A DNA stretch of 64,000 nt from Trifolium pratense (Eukaryota; Streptophyta; Magnoliopsida; Fabales; Fabaceae). Location of the stretch: NCBI RefSeq assembly GCF_020283565.1, contig NC_060060.1:40548001-40612000 (forward strand), given 5' to 3'. Made by a program: the position numbers and the translations under genes. Below the pieces are notes generated by a model. That model saw only the letters and a program-made list of their open reading frames with translations, was not told the origin of the DNA and did not search any database. Of the stretch, positions 35,901-47,000 are shown in pieces; the first letter of the stretch is position 1, and every line of letters starts with the position of its first letter.

Positions 35901-37498
35901 GTAAAATCAAAACGTACTCATATTAAAATAATATTAAATTTATATACATGACATATACACACACACACACACATATATATAGTGCTAACGTACACCTATA
36001 GGCATTTGCTAAAAAATAAGTGGGTGTACGTCAGCAACTCCTATAGGCATTTGCTATACTACACCTACTTAATTTTTAGAATGTGTGTGTTAGCAAATGA
36101 TAACTAATAAGTAGTTAAATACACCTTAAGGTGTATGTTACTAATGCACACCTTCATAAAAAACAGTGGGTGTGCATTAGCAAATCCCATATATATATAA
36201 TATTATAATGCATCAATAATTTAAAATTTCAACTTAATTTAAAAGCTAAAATATACTAAATTACCATAAATAATAACATGCAATATTCATAAACTTGGAT
36301 CAAACTACACAAATTACCCACCAAGTCATCAAAATAACATCCAATTTTGTTTTTAAAAAAAGGTAAAATCGTCTCAAAGTATTAAAACCTACGATTTTAC
36401 CATGATTTAAATCCTTCAAATCGTGTCAGACCATGATTTTATCCAAAAATGATTCTACCAAGGATTTAACTCAAAAGTGCTACCTAAAAACGTAAAAACT
36501 ACAATTTTACATTTTAAATCGCGATTTTAACAATCTTGCATGAAACAACCCACACAAACATATACAACAGTACAACTGAAAGATAAAAGATAAACGAGCC
36601 AACGAGGTCTCATTCTGGACTACACTTTTTACATCCTTGGCTACTGGAGTACTCTGTTTCTCCCATGATTATGATGATAATTGTCATTTGTGTGGAAAAT
36701 TAGGAATAGAAAACTAGTGTTCAAATATTACTCTGGAATGTTAAACACATTAAAGCTGAACATATACTGATATACTTTTATTTTTTGTCAAGTATAGCAG
36801 GGCATTATGGAAATCATTAATGTTTCCTTTCATTCTTTTAGCAAATTTTTGTAGTTTAGAGGTTGATTTGATTCCTCAACTTGTTCATGACCATTGAGTT
36901 CCGTGGCCACAACATGAACCATTGTGTCAAGCATCCCTTCTAGATAATATATTTTAAGCTGCTATCTTATTTGAAAGAAAATATATTTTCCTGCTTTCCT
37001 GACTTAATACTGAAAGCACATGCAATGGCATGTCATCTGAGGGATTTCAATATGCATTTTTAATCGGGTTCATATTGAGTCTCAGTAGCCGCTTTAATCC
37101 ATTTTAGTTCATAGCTTATTTATATTCTGATTTTCTTGTATCTGGTTTTTGAATTGGATATGAAGGTAGGACAAACTGGAAAGATTGTTGCTCCCGAACT
37201 CTATATGGCTTTTGGCGTATCCGGAGCTATTCAACATTTGGCTGGGATGAGGGATTCCAAAGTCATTGTTGCTGTGAACAATGATGCTGATGCTCCTATA
37301 TTTCAGGCAATGGTTTTTTGGTTTAAATTGAAAGCGCTATTTATGCAAGTGCAGCTTCTACTTTATTTGCCACAAGCAACGCTGAAACAGTGTTTCCTAA
37401 TGTGATATGCTGAATTGCAGGTTGCCGATTATGGACTTGTAGGAGATTTGTTTGAGGTGATACCAGAGTTGTTAGAGAAGCTTCCCGAGAAAAAATAA
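32556..37498 (+). CDS. ETFA: Electron transfer flavoprotein subunit alpha, mitochondrial
   Basis: Eight exons close in frame: 32556-32642, 32738-32941, 33086-33297, 34961-35124, 35385-35540, 35759-35811, 37166-37306 and 37421-37498, giving 364 residues. The first 30 residues ([20 protein letters not shown]...) are arginine-rich and lack acids, as for a mitochondrial presequence. The N-terminal ETF domain (VVAEHENG ... LLLAGSG) is followed by the FAD-binding C-terminal domain with [10 protein letters not shown] and the ETF-alpha signature [17 protein letters not shown] (about 304-320). ETF takes electrons from matrix dehydrogenases (isovaleryl-CoA and 2-hydroxyglutarate dehydrogenases in plants) and passes them to ETF:ubiquinone oxidoreductase. 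Intron 7 (37307-37420) starts with GC instead of GT. Introns 3 and 6 contain MITE-like elements. Confidence 0.95.
33764..34469. mobile_element. hAT-like MITE in ETFA intron 3
   Basis: Termini gggctcatttggtgcgca and (opposite strand) gggtccgtatggtgcgca are imperfect inverted repeats. The interior is rich in gatatgata/tatcatatc motifs and very AT-rich. The end at 1-100 of the window belongs to a related family. Confidence 0.65.
35968..36192. mobile_element. Short palindromic repeat (MITE-like) in ETFA intron 6
   Basis: 'gctaacgtacacct' at the left and 'gtgcattagcaaat' at the right are partly complementary. Internal repeats 'tataggcatttgcta' occur twice. Flanked by AT/AC microsatellites. The ends are uncertain. 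Confidence 0.45.
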
Positions 37499-37756
37499 AA
37501 TGTGTTTGCATGCATATGTTTAGAGTGTATCATCCTTAGTTGTTGAATGTATCATCCTTAGTTGTTGAATGTATCATCCTTGGAATTACAAATTCACAAT
37601 AACATTTGTTTACCTGAAATAGTAGAAGTGAAGTTTATAGATGGAATGTTTGTTATTAATCAAAGCATGATTACATTGTTTATATAGAGCACAAAATTTA
37701 AAAAATTCTAAAACTGAAATATAACAGAAAAACAGTTAACAATAATAACTCTTAAC

Positions 37757-37774
37757 TCTTGTCAAAAAAAAAAA
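37757..37774 (+). repeat. Micro-insertion tcttgtc plus poly(A)
   Basis: Flanks are aataataactcttaac (37741-37756) and aataataactgttaac (37775-37790), 16 bases with one mismatch. The insert is seven bases plus eleven A. Confidence 0.7.
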
Positions 37775-37789
37775 AATAATAACTGTTAA

Positions 37790-38049
37790 CTGTTGGTAAC
37801 TATTGGTATCAACTTAGAGAACTTTATGGTAACTATTGTCACGTAAAATTGTTGATCCAGTTCTCTAATAATCTTCTTGATCCAAATTGTTTGACTTGCA
37901 GCCCCAACAGCTAGCACAAACTCTGCTTTTGTTGTAGACAAAGTCATAATGGGTTGTTTCTTATATGACCAAGCAACTGCACCTTGGCTTAATAGAAAAA
38001 ACATAATCAGAAGTGCTTTTTCCGTCCTCAATATCACTTGGATAATCAC
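37790..38049 (-). pseudogene. Ty1-copia RNase H fragment
   Basis: On the minus strand the frame reads FFLLSQGAVAWSYKKQPIMT followed by LSTTKAEFVLAVGAASQTIW and IKKIIREL. This is the conserved end of copia-type RNase H (WSSKKQPIVTLSTTEAEY in intact elements, as I recall). No other copia domain was recognised nearby, so it is a short relic. Confidence 0.75.
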
Positions 38050-38084
38050 TATTTGTGTAATTCAACAGTGCGTGAGGACTAGAT

Positions 38085-38325
38085 TGGACAACTTTTGTTG
38101 TATCATGTTTGATTTGAAACTGGCTACGGGACTGGACAAACTAGGTAGCAAGAGACAAACTAGGTAGCAAGAGATAGGACAAAACAAATTTTTGTGTCCT
38201 TCACTGAACCATAGGACAACTTTTTGTCCACGGTACAACTATAAAAAAATATTAAAAATACTCATTTTATTTTTGAATATAAAAATATTATTGCTCTATC
38301 TCTCTCCGATACAGTTTTGTCCTGT
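38085..38325 (-). repeat. Interspersed repeat, copy 2 (inverted relative to 101-330)
   Basis: The reverse complement matches 101-330 over most of its length. It carries an internal exact 19-base tandem duplication (gacaaactaggtagcaaga at 38135-38153 and 38154-38172) that copy 1 lacks. Confidence 0.65.
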
Positions 38326-38534
38326 CTTGTATTATCTTGTTCTGTACTGTCCTGTCAACTCCTTGCTGTTTTTAGGAATCAAAACGCACAGTTGTTCATT
38401 TCCTCCCTTTTGTATAGAATACCAAAATTAAGGTTACTTGCAAATATCTGAGTATCCTCTTTGAAGCTTGACTGTGCAACTGAGTAGGTTGGCTCATGTA
38501 GCTGATCAAACTCACAACATACAGATGTCAGGTT

Positions 38535-38537
<3 letters not shown>

Positions 38538-38597
<60 letters not shown>
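38538..38597. repeat. (AT)30 microsatellite
   Basis: Sixty bases of uninterrupted AT repeat, directly before a MITE. Confidence 0.97.
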
Positions 38598-38599
<2 letters not shown>

Positions 38600-38601
<2 letters not shown>

Positions 38602-38778
38602 ATGCTAAACAGTGCCTCCGGGGCACTGGTTAAAGAAACAAAAATAGTAATTTGTCATTTGGTATTGGAACTTGTGCAGTCAAATTCCTCCAAAGTTTAA
38701 AAAATGTCATTTTCTATTCAAGAGTTTCTTTTTTTTGGTTTCCTTAACAAGTGCTCCGGGGACACCGGTTAGCATTAC
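38600..38778. mobile_element. MITE with long imperfect inverted termini
   Basis: aatgctaaacagtgcctccg at the left pairs with the complement of the right end (aatgctaaccggtgtccccg on the minus strand). The pairing extends about 38 bases to 'gttaa(a/g)gaaac'. It sits between two AT microsatellites, suggesting insertion at TA. Non-coding. Confidence 0.8.
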
Positions 38779-38844
38779 CCATATATATATATGGCTTTGT
38801 CTAATATGAAAGACCTCATTATAGACAAATGTCATTAGGTCTTT

Positions 38845-39163
38845 CATGGTGCACCAGTCGAGAATAACATCACGACAAATACGAATTTTACAAAATTCAC
38901 CATTGGATTGAAAGTTTATATCATATAGATCATTCATATTAATTTTAAAAAAATTGAAAATCATTTGATGTGTCATTGAGACCTATCAAGATTAACGGTT
39001 TATGAGTTTTTATTAAATACCGTTAATCTAGATGGATCTCAATAACATATCAAATTATTTTCAATTTTTTAAAAATTTGACATATTATACAAACTTTCAA
39101 TCCAACGGTAGATTTTGTAAAATTCATAATCGTTATAATGAAATCGTGAACTTGTGCACCATG
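38845..39163. mobile_element. Foldback MITE, copy B
   Basis: The tip catggtgcaccagt pairs with 'acttgtgcaccatg'. The core ('acgaattttacaaaattcac', 'ggattgaaagtttatatcat', 'tcaataacatatcaaa') is the same as in copies A, C and D. It ends about 95 bases before the ATG of the psbR pseudogene. Confidence 0.75.
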
Positions 39164-39518
39164 CACTATATGCATCACTTGTGCTTGTTAGAATTGGCCT
39201 ATAGCCTACTAACACATAGAAAAACTTGTTTTGTTGCAACAATCATAAAAAATTGTAATGGCTTCTTCAATTATGGCTTCTGTGAGTTTGAAACCAACTC
39301 CTTTCATTGTTGAGAAATCATCGGTTAGAGGACTTCCTAACCTTTCAAGGCCATTTAGAGTTGTTGCTAGTGGTGTTAAGAAGATTAACAAACAATAAAT
39401 TAAGAAAGTGTATTTTTGCACTTTATCTACCTATTATACTTTTATTTTAATTCATCAATAAATTTCTTTTTTTTTTGCACACACTTTATCTTTCCAATAA
39501 ATTTAATATATTATGTAC

Positions 39519-39526
39519 CAAAAAAA
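39519..39526 (+). repeat. Micro-insertion c plus poly(A)
   Basis: Flanks atttaatatattatgtac (39501-39518) and aattaatatgttatgtac (39527-39544) are an 18-base repeat with two mismatches. The insert is only eight bases, so replication slippage is also possible. Confidence 0.5.
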
Positions 39527-40120
39527 AATTAATATGTTATGTACAAAAAAAAAAACTTTAGTTTTTCAAATATATATTAAATCTTTTACGGTTTGAACAA
39601 CTACTCCTAAATATTTGGAATTTATATGAGGGTATAATAGACAAAATATAACTTTAAATTATAAAAAAGACAAACAATTTGAAACAATTTTTTTTCTTTC
39701 TAAAACGACAAAGAAAAAGGAATGGATGGAGTAATATCTAGCACCCTTTTAAAATATTATAGATATTAAACTATATGCATGCAAATATATTATAGATATT
39801 ATGGTTATTTTATTTTACTACATATAAACTTTTTTCAATTTCTAATATTTTGGTTTTCACCACAAGTATCCGGTCCACTAGACCGCTTAATCTGGTTCGG
39901 GGTCCGTTTCTAATTTTGTTAATATGATTTATGATTTCATGAACTGGATGTGGCATGGACTTGCCTAATGGACTTGATGCTTCTCGCAGGAAACAAAAGG
40001 TTAACAATTTTGTTTAATTTTTGTTAATTGACTTTTCAATTATTCAATGCATTTGAAAAGAGAATATTTACTTATAATTAAGGTCGGTGGGAGGAGTATA
40101 TAGTAATTTTTTTGTGAAAC

Positions 40121-40273
40121 TTTTTTTTGAAAGAGAAAATTGGGGAGGGAAATTTTTATTAATTCAAGTGATACTAATGATCATTTTACAACTGTTTCTG
40201 ACGAGATTTAAACTCAACACCTTGATGTTACAAGTTTAAACTCTTATTACCACTGATCTAGCATCTCAAGTGT
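40121..40273 (-). mobile_element. tRNA-derived SINE, minus orientation, in the psbR pseudogene
   Basis: On the minus strand it starts 'cttgagatgctagatcagtg' (A-box-like), has 'gttgagtttaaatctc' (B-box-like) and ends 'tctttc' plus eight A. Flanks are tttttgtgaaactt and gtttggtgaaactt. A third copy of the flank follows after a poly(T) micro-insertion (40288-40307). Confidence 0.6.
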
Positions 40274-40287
40274 GTTTGGTGAAACTT

Positions 40288-40307
40288 TTTTTTTTTTTGG
40301 TTACATT
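40288..40307 (-). repeat. Micro-insertion aatgtaacc plus poly(A), minus orientation
   Basis: Flanked by identical gtttggtgaaactt at 40274-40287 and 40308-40321. On the minus strand the tail 'aacc' plus poly(A) is the same as the end of the SINE at 11736-11883. Confidence 0.7.
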
Positions 40308-41257
40308 GTTTGGTGAAACTTTAATAGTATAATATATATTGTTAACAGAAACAAATGTTTGGTTTTAAGTGGTTAATAAACTTTTGTTAAGGTTGAATTG
40401 TATAGGAGAATTTGAGTTCGTATGATAATCTCATTGATAATATTTTACTTACTTTCCGATTGATCGAACTATGAATTATTAAGATTCATTTCCATGAAAA
40501 CACAAAGGTTAACCACAAAAATATATCATGATTTAAGTTAAATATTTATTATTGCTTAAGTTACCATCTCATCTTCTAATAACTTATGAACTTCAATATA
40601 ATTCAGGGAAAGGGTGTTTACCAGTTTGTGGACAAATATGGTGCTAATGTTGATGGATACAGGTAACTTACATTTTTTTTTTATGAATTCTAGGTCTAGT
40701 TTCACACATACGTATTATAACATAGTTTGGTGAAAAAAATTTATTTCATTAGAGGAACTAATCTCAATTATACAATCATGATAGGTGGCCAAAATTAAAT
40801 TTATTTAAAACTATTATGATTATACCAATAGTTGATGTTATATGCACACCTAATATGAATCATGAATGTTTTAGAATATCAACCATTGATTCTCTCATTA
40901 TTGATTAAAATTATTTTCTTATAAAGTGAATGGCTCAGTTTAGAGGACGAAAATTAGAATCCTAGTGAGAAGAGTTTAGTTAGGCTTTAACCTGAAAATT
41001 GTTTTTGCTCTTTACACTTATTTGAGAGTCGAGTGTTATCAACTCTTTCGATATCATGTTGGTTATACAAATTAGAATCATTATACTTGATAATCAAAAT
41101 TAAATGTAAAAGAACATTTTCTTTCCTAGCAATAGCATGATAACAAATTTTATAAATTGCAGGTACGACCGGTTTGGCTATCTGGGCTGTAACTCTAGCT
41201 GGTCTTCTAGCTGGTGGTGCACTTCTTGTCTACAACACAAGTGCTCTTTCACAATAG

Positions 41258-44026
41258 ATTCTGCTAAGTTCATATTTTAAGTTGTAACAATATTCCATAT
41301 AGCTTTGAAAATGAAGGATATACTCATCAATTACTTGTGGACATAGTTCCTTCTGTTCTATAAATGTTGTGTGGATTTTAAGAAACTTTGTTTATATAAA
41401 ACCATGCTTCTTTATAGGATAGCCGAAACGTTTCTCAATGCATGTTTGGTTTAGCGATAACATTGACAAAATCACAGCAGATCACCACAATTTTGGCTAA
41501 AGCTACATTTTATAATTTCTACATTTAATTTCTGTGTTATCGTGATTTTATCAAATTCATCGTAATAACATCTCAACAATGAAGAAACTTATGAATCTGA
41601 ATGGAGAAGAACCACAAGATTTGAATCGACAACACCGTTCACCCGTAGTTCACCCTTCTGCACCACCAACAGACTGCATAAACCAACTATACTCAATGCA
41701 TTATTGCATATAATATCATGGAAGTGAGCATAGGCATTACCACATTGACAAAGCTAGCATCACGCCACTAACTCAAATTCATGCCCAACCACTATAATCC
41801 ATATTCACCTGATCCAATATATCAACAAAATCACTAAATAATTGGTGTTGGAGACATAATATAATCTTTAAATGTTGTCATAGTTCAAAATGACTAACCT
41901 TTTAAAGAAGCCATGATTCCTTTATCAAAGATCTAAGTTCAAAATGATCTAACCTTTTAAAGAAAATGTTGCAATTGTACATTTGCGACGGGTGGCAAAC
42001 TCTCCCTAAGAATTTTAATGTTGCTGCAAGCCCAAGCTAGGAATCGAACCCACGACCTTGGCTAAGCTAGAAGAGGTCTCAAAATTTTGCTCATACTAAA
42101 GTTATTGCATCTAATACTATGTCACCACAAGTAAACTGTGGCATACAGATTGATTCTATCAATGATATCAATATCTATATGAACTGGTGATCAATAGAGT
42201 ACAAGAACCTTAGTTATAAAGTGCAGGTTATTGTACATTTAGATATAGCTTAACTTCAATTAGATAGATTAAAAGAAACACAACACATCAGAACAGAACA
42301 GCGAAACACCACATCTCATCTACCATAGTAATAATGAAGAAAACCAGCTAAATATATAAAAAGTGAATGGATGGAAGGGCTTACAAACCCATTCTTGCAG
42401 CAAACCCATTATCGACAAGCATCAAGAGCCGGAAAACAAACACCGCGGTATAGTCCACCCGAAGAACATCAAGGGATTAATAATGAAGAAGATAAAAATC
42501 CTAAATGATCTTAAAAAGTAAAAATGAATAAATAAGAGGAGTAAAGGAAGTTACTGACCACAATCCATATGTGCAATGGGTATGTACAAGAATATATGAT
42601 AGCGTTTCTAATTAATTGAAACAATAACTCTAAGAATTCAAGTGTCAAGAATACAAGAATACTATGTGGCAATTGAAAATGCAAAATGATAGAAAAATTA
42701 GGGAAAAAAAGCATGAAGGGGAATTGAAAAAGGATACACTTGAAGGAATTTTGGAGTATGACATGAGAAGTGGTCCATTTGATACTAATGGCTCTAGCAT
42801 TGGCAGAAGTGATTCTCTCAAGTCTACAATTAAACACAAATGCCTGAGACAGCAAATGTTATATACTCTCTCCTATCTTTTTTATAAGAAACAATTTGGG
42901 GAAAAAATTGGTCATTTTTATAAGAAACTTTGACAAATTTTCAAATATTTTAAATGTTCAATTTCACTTATGTCCTTATTTATTATGAGAAGGAATTTAA
43001 AAATAAGTAAGTTAGTTGAATAAAGACTAATTAAATAAGGATATACATGAAATATATTTAAATTTATAAGACTATTAAATGAAAATAACTATGTTAATTG
43101 TGCTTACTTGGTCTGTGATTTTTTCAAAGTGTTTCTTATAGAAAGGACCGGAAGGAGTAAAAACGATAACAAGCAAACTGTTTAGTGTAAAAACACATGA
43201 TACAGTGAAAGAGAAGAAATTTGTTTTTGAAAAAAAATAATAAATATATTCAACAAGTCATAACTATTTGTTCCATATACTACTACAAACTGTACAGTCA
43301 TAAATCATATTGCTAACTCACAAACATTCAATAAGTTTAAGCAATCGATAACGACAAAATTTAGATGGTTAAAAAAGGGGTTTGCTTTGACATCAAATTG
43401 TGTGTTATCTTTCAAGTTGGGAAAATAAACTTGGATAACCAAACTGCTGTACAACTACAGAAAAAGCTAAGTTCAGCAGATCTCCAAAACCATATAAAAG
43501 CATGTATGGAGACATAATAACGAGTTCTCCGGGTTGGATATGGGAAAATTAAGGATTTGGTCATTACAATTGATACCATTAATCCTCAAGAAAATGAACA
43601 AAAATGTTCCAGTGTTACAGTTTTTCCATAATCAGCCTACAGTGTTACATCCTTATGTTATTTCTAGCTGCAATTACTTCATTACCAGCCACAATGTTAA
43701 GGCATGTAATTAGTACTGAATACTCTATAATCAGTAAACTTTTAAATAAGAATAAGTATAGTATTTACCAGAACAAATAAAAACTTCAGCATGGAAGTAT
43801 TATCCTTTTCTCATTTGCAGCTTTCATGAAACTGTAAAGGACAAACATTTCATTAATTCCAGAAGCAGCAAGCATAGTGTAATTTAAAATGCAGCATTTT
43901 AATTGTCAGAAAAATAGATAAATTTAGCATACTAGTATACGTTACAAAAGCACTAAACATTGAACATATTGTAGATCTAGGCAAAAACAAAATTAGACTG
44001 AAGAATCAGAAAAATTACTTTTTAAT
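41258..44026. other. Long intergenic region with repeats, no supportable gene
   Basis: A tRNA-like promoter block lies on the minus strand at about 41975-42065 ('ggtcgtgggttcgattcct' is a B box), probably part of a SINE whose ends I cannot fix. A Stowaway-type MITE follows at 42866-43157. Open frames near 42511-42933 overlap on both strands and have no domain. The last 250 bases are probably the BRR2 3'UTR. Confidence 0.55.
42866..43157. mobile_element. Stowaway-type MITE (292 bp)
   Basis: The left end ctctctcctatctttt...tataagaaac and the right end (opposite strand) ctccttccggtcctttctat then aagaaac are inverted repeats of the CTCCCTCC type. TA flanks both sides. A decayed relative of the right end lies near 62600-62665. 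Confidence 0.75.
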
Positions 44027-47000
44027 TCATTCATCATCACCATCTGCTTCCTTAACATCAAGGGTGAAACCATACTCCTGATCACAACCGATGTAAGAAT
44101 CACACATGAAGTAGAGGACATAGGATTTCTTTCCAGCATCAGAAGGAACAGGAAACTCTAGTTTGGTTTTCAACTTACGCTGCAACGACACACGTTTAAT
44201 TGCAAGCAACATGTTGGTTTTGGTATCACCAACAACAAGCCACCACCCTTCTTCCTTGGCTTTCGGATACCTAGGAGCATTGACGGGTCCTACTTCTGTT
44301 TTTCCCTCGAGATCCCGTTCCAGAGTAACCTGTAGTGTTACATCATCCCCAGCTCGCACATTGTCATTGTCCAAGATTTCGTATGTCAAATCAATATTAG
44401 GAAAATGGTTGCAAAATCGAGCAATATCCAAAAGCTGCGAATCTGTCATGTTCAACAATTCCCGTCTCTCGTCATCTTCCATCTCTAACAAATCAAAGAC
44501 AGTTTCTACACTCCTCCCTGGGTTCTCCTGGCATTTCTTAGCCAAATCCTTTGTGAAGTGTGGAAGCTGTAGCAACATAGAATCTCGCTCCCACATTCCT
44601 TGTGTTACCATTTGACTTACTTCCATAGCAAGAAGAGCCTTGCTCAACCAACCATTGCTCGATATTACATCAACCATTGACTGTAGCAGTCTGTTTGCAG
44701 AAAGCAGTACCTCCCTCTGGTCCAGTGATAGATTGCCACCAACAAATTGCCTAGAGAAATGGGCCTGCAGCAAAGCATTTGCTTTAACATGTGGGTTAGT
44801 GACTTCCGGGTTTTCAAAGGAAAACCTTTGGTGGTTGATTAACCTACGAACCACCTCTTCTTCCCCAGGTCGAATTGGAAGGTGAGCATACTCTGATGCA
44901 GATGACAGAACCTCCAACAGAACCTTCATTTTTGTTTTTGAGGACAATGATGATGAAAACCTTTCAATTGTTGTGTAACTGATGTAATAATATGACGCAA
45001 TCATTCCAAGGTTAAGAGGAGAAAGATCCATATCATCCTCAATAGCAACACACTTGCTTGCTTCTAATTCACTCAATGTATTTTCCACCATCTCTGAGAG
45101 GTGGTCAGAAAGATGCCTATGACTAACTCCTTGTAAATTGTAGTAATTAGGATTCTGGGTGAGCCTCCTGTACATAAATGTCCATGTAAGGTAATCTACA
45201 GCATCTTGCTTGTTCTCAATAATCCCAGCAACAATTTCAGCATTTAAGTTGTCATGCAAGAAGTGATGAAGGTGGCTTTCAACTGGGAATGCTTCATAAA
45301 GAAACTTCTTGTAGTACTCTTTACGTGATGCATGGCATAAGATGACGCATTTTCCAGAATTGTCCACCAAAGGACGGCTAGCATGACCCATCATTTGTAG
45401 CAAATCAGTAACTGGGTAATCTGTCTGAGCATTCTCCCGCCCATCATAGTACTGTGTTCCCATTACAACCACCAAATGAGCGGACAGTGTCACTCCCCAA
45501 CACATGGAACTGCATAAAACGCAGACCTGAATCCAGCCAGCTTCAAACAGTTGCGCTACGATGTCATGGTCAAGACTATTCAAGCCTTCGTGCAAGTAGC
45601 CAACACCTTCACGTAAGGTGACTTTCAACATTTCATCACTGATCTTGTTAATAAAAGGTTCAAGCTCTTCTATAGACCGCAGCAAAAAAGGCTTCTCGCC
45701 ACTGTCTGCACCTGAGTATGTAATCAAATCCACAGCTGTCAGTCGAACATGCTTTCTTGTAGGGACAAATACAATAGCAGGTTTCCCATTCTTGGCATGT
45801 TGGGCAATAGAAGTGTAAGTTGGTTTGGTCATTGCCTGCATCCTAGCCTCAAAATTAGCAATATCTACACCTTGAATGTGAATTTCCAATGGAACAGGAC
45901 GAACACCAGGGGGGAAATTGAAAAGGCCATGGGATGTAGCTCCAATCCATTCTCCCAGATCCTTTGCATTTGCAAGTGAAGTTGACAAAGCCACAATACG
46001 AATCTTGTTTTCAACCTGACTAGCTATATATCTCATCCTGGATACAATAACCTCTAAAATGGGACCTCCTTGACCTCCAATTAAGTGGAGCTCATCAATG
46101 ATGAAGAGACTAACTTGCTGAACATGTTTCCTCTGTTTCCAGCGGCGGGACAAAGCATCCCATTTCTCTGGAGTACTAATAATAACCTGACCTTTCTCAA
46201 GCAGTTTTAGATCAGTAGCAGTTTCTCCTGTTAACTCCACTACCTTCAACTTGAGACCACCCCCAAACTTCTTCTCCCAATCACGATACCGTTCCTTGGC
46301 AAGAGCTTCGATAGGTGCAACATAAACAACACGCATGACACTGTCAGGCAATTTTTGATGATTCCTCAAAATTGCAAATTCTGCACATATAGTCTTGCCA
46401 CTCCCAGTTGGAGCAGCAACTAAGACATTGTCGTCAGAATTATACAACACTGTGAAGACCTGTGTTTGTACCGGATTGAAATGCTTAAACTCCTGATAAA
46501 GAGATTCATAGGATGGATTTCTCAAGGCAGTAACCGGCAGTGGTTGCAGATCCAATAGTTCAGTAGGTGGAGGATACTTTTCAGGTAATATTAGATGCCT
46601 GAAAGAAACTGGCAAACCAGTTTGGGATCCCAGCCATTTATCAGAAACAACACGGATGAAGTATTGAGGAGAAAGAGGCTCATATATTGGCACTGTGAAA
46701 TTTAAAGTGTGATCCTCCTCAATATACTGTTTTTTCAGCAAAAAATACTCGTGATGAAGGATATATTCACCATCATTATCCTCCACAATCACCCAGAACG
46801 GCTCAACATATCCATGTATTCTGTCATCCCATGCAAAATCTGGAGTAATTGTGAGCTCAACCCCCAAAACTGTGCGAGTAATGGGCTGCACATGTGCTGC
46901 AAGATTCAGCTTTGGAAATTGATGGATAAATTTATGAAGGGTCCTCCCCATCTTCGTTGCATGAATAAGTCCACCTATCTCTTGTGATGACAGGTCATAA

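Larger units (their letters stand above)
37499..38084. other. ETFA 3' flank; no other gene seen
   Basis: Directly after the stop, 'gtatcatccttagttgttgaat' occurs twice in tandem with a third partial copy (about 37527-37580). A minus-strand frame at 37786-38049 contains 'WSYKKQPIMTLSTTKAEFVL', which is the RNase H C-terminal region of Ty1-copia polyproteins, so a copia remnant lies here. Confidence 0.6.
39258..41257 (+). pseudogene. Photosystem II 10 kDa protein (PsbR) pseudogene
   Basis: Exon 1 remnant (39258-39398) begins [20 protein letters not shown] and includes [19 protein letters not shown], then stops at TAA where the family continues towards the mature protein. A second remnant near 39945-40000 reads GMDLPNGLDASRRKQK. 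A third (40607-40662) reads GKGVYQFVDKYGANVDGY with good splice sites. The last (41163-41257) encodes [20 protein letters not shown] and VYNTSALSQ, then a stop. The exon for the 'SPIYNENEW'-type segment is missing. Exon 3 and the last exon also no longer share a reading frame. Introns are kept, so this is a duplicated, not a processed, copy. PsbR stabilises the oxygen-evolving complex; this copy should not. Confidence 0.85.

Noticed and set aside
41975..42065. Possible tRNA gene on the minus strand (ggttcgattcc B box)
   Set aside because: No acceptor-stem pairing or anticodon arm could be built. A SINE head is more likely.
42511..42933. Overlapping open frames on both strands
   Set aside because: Neither has a domain, and part overlaps the left end of the Stowaway-type MITE.
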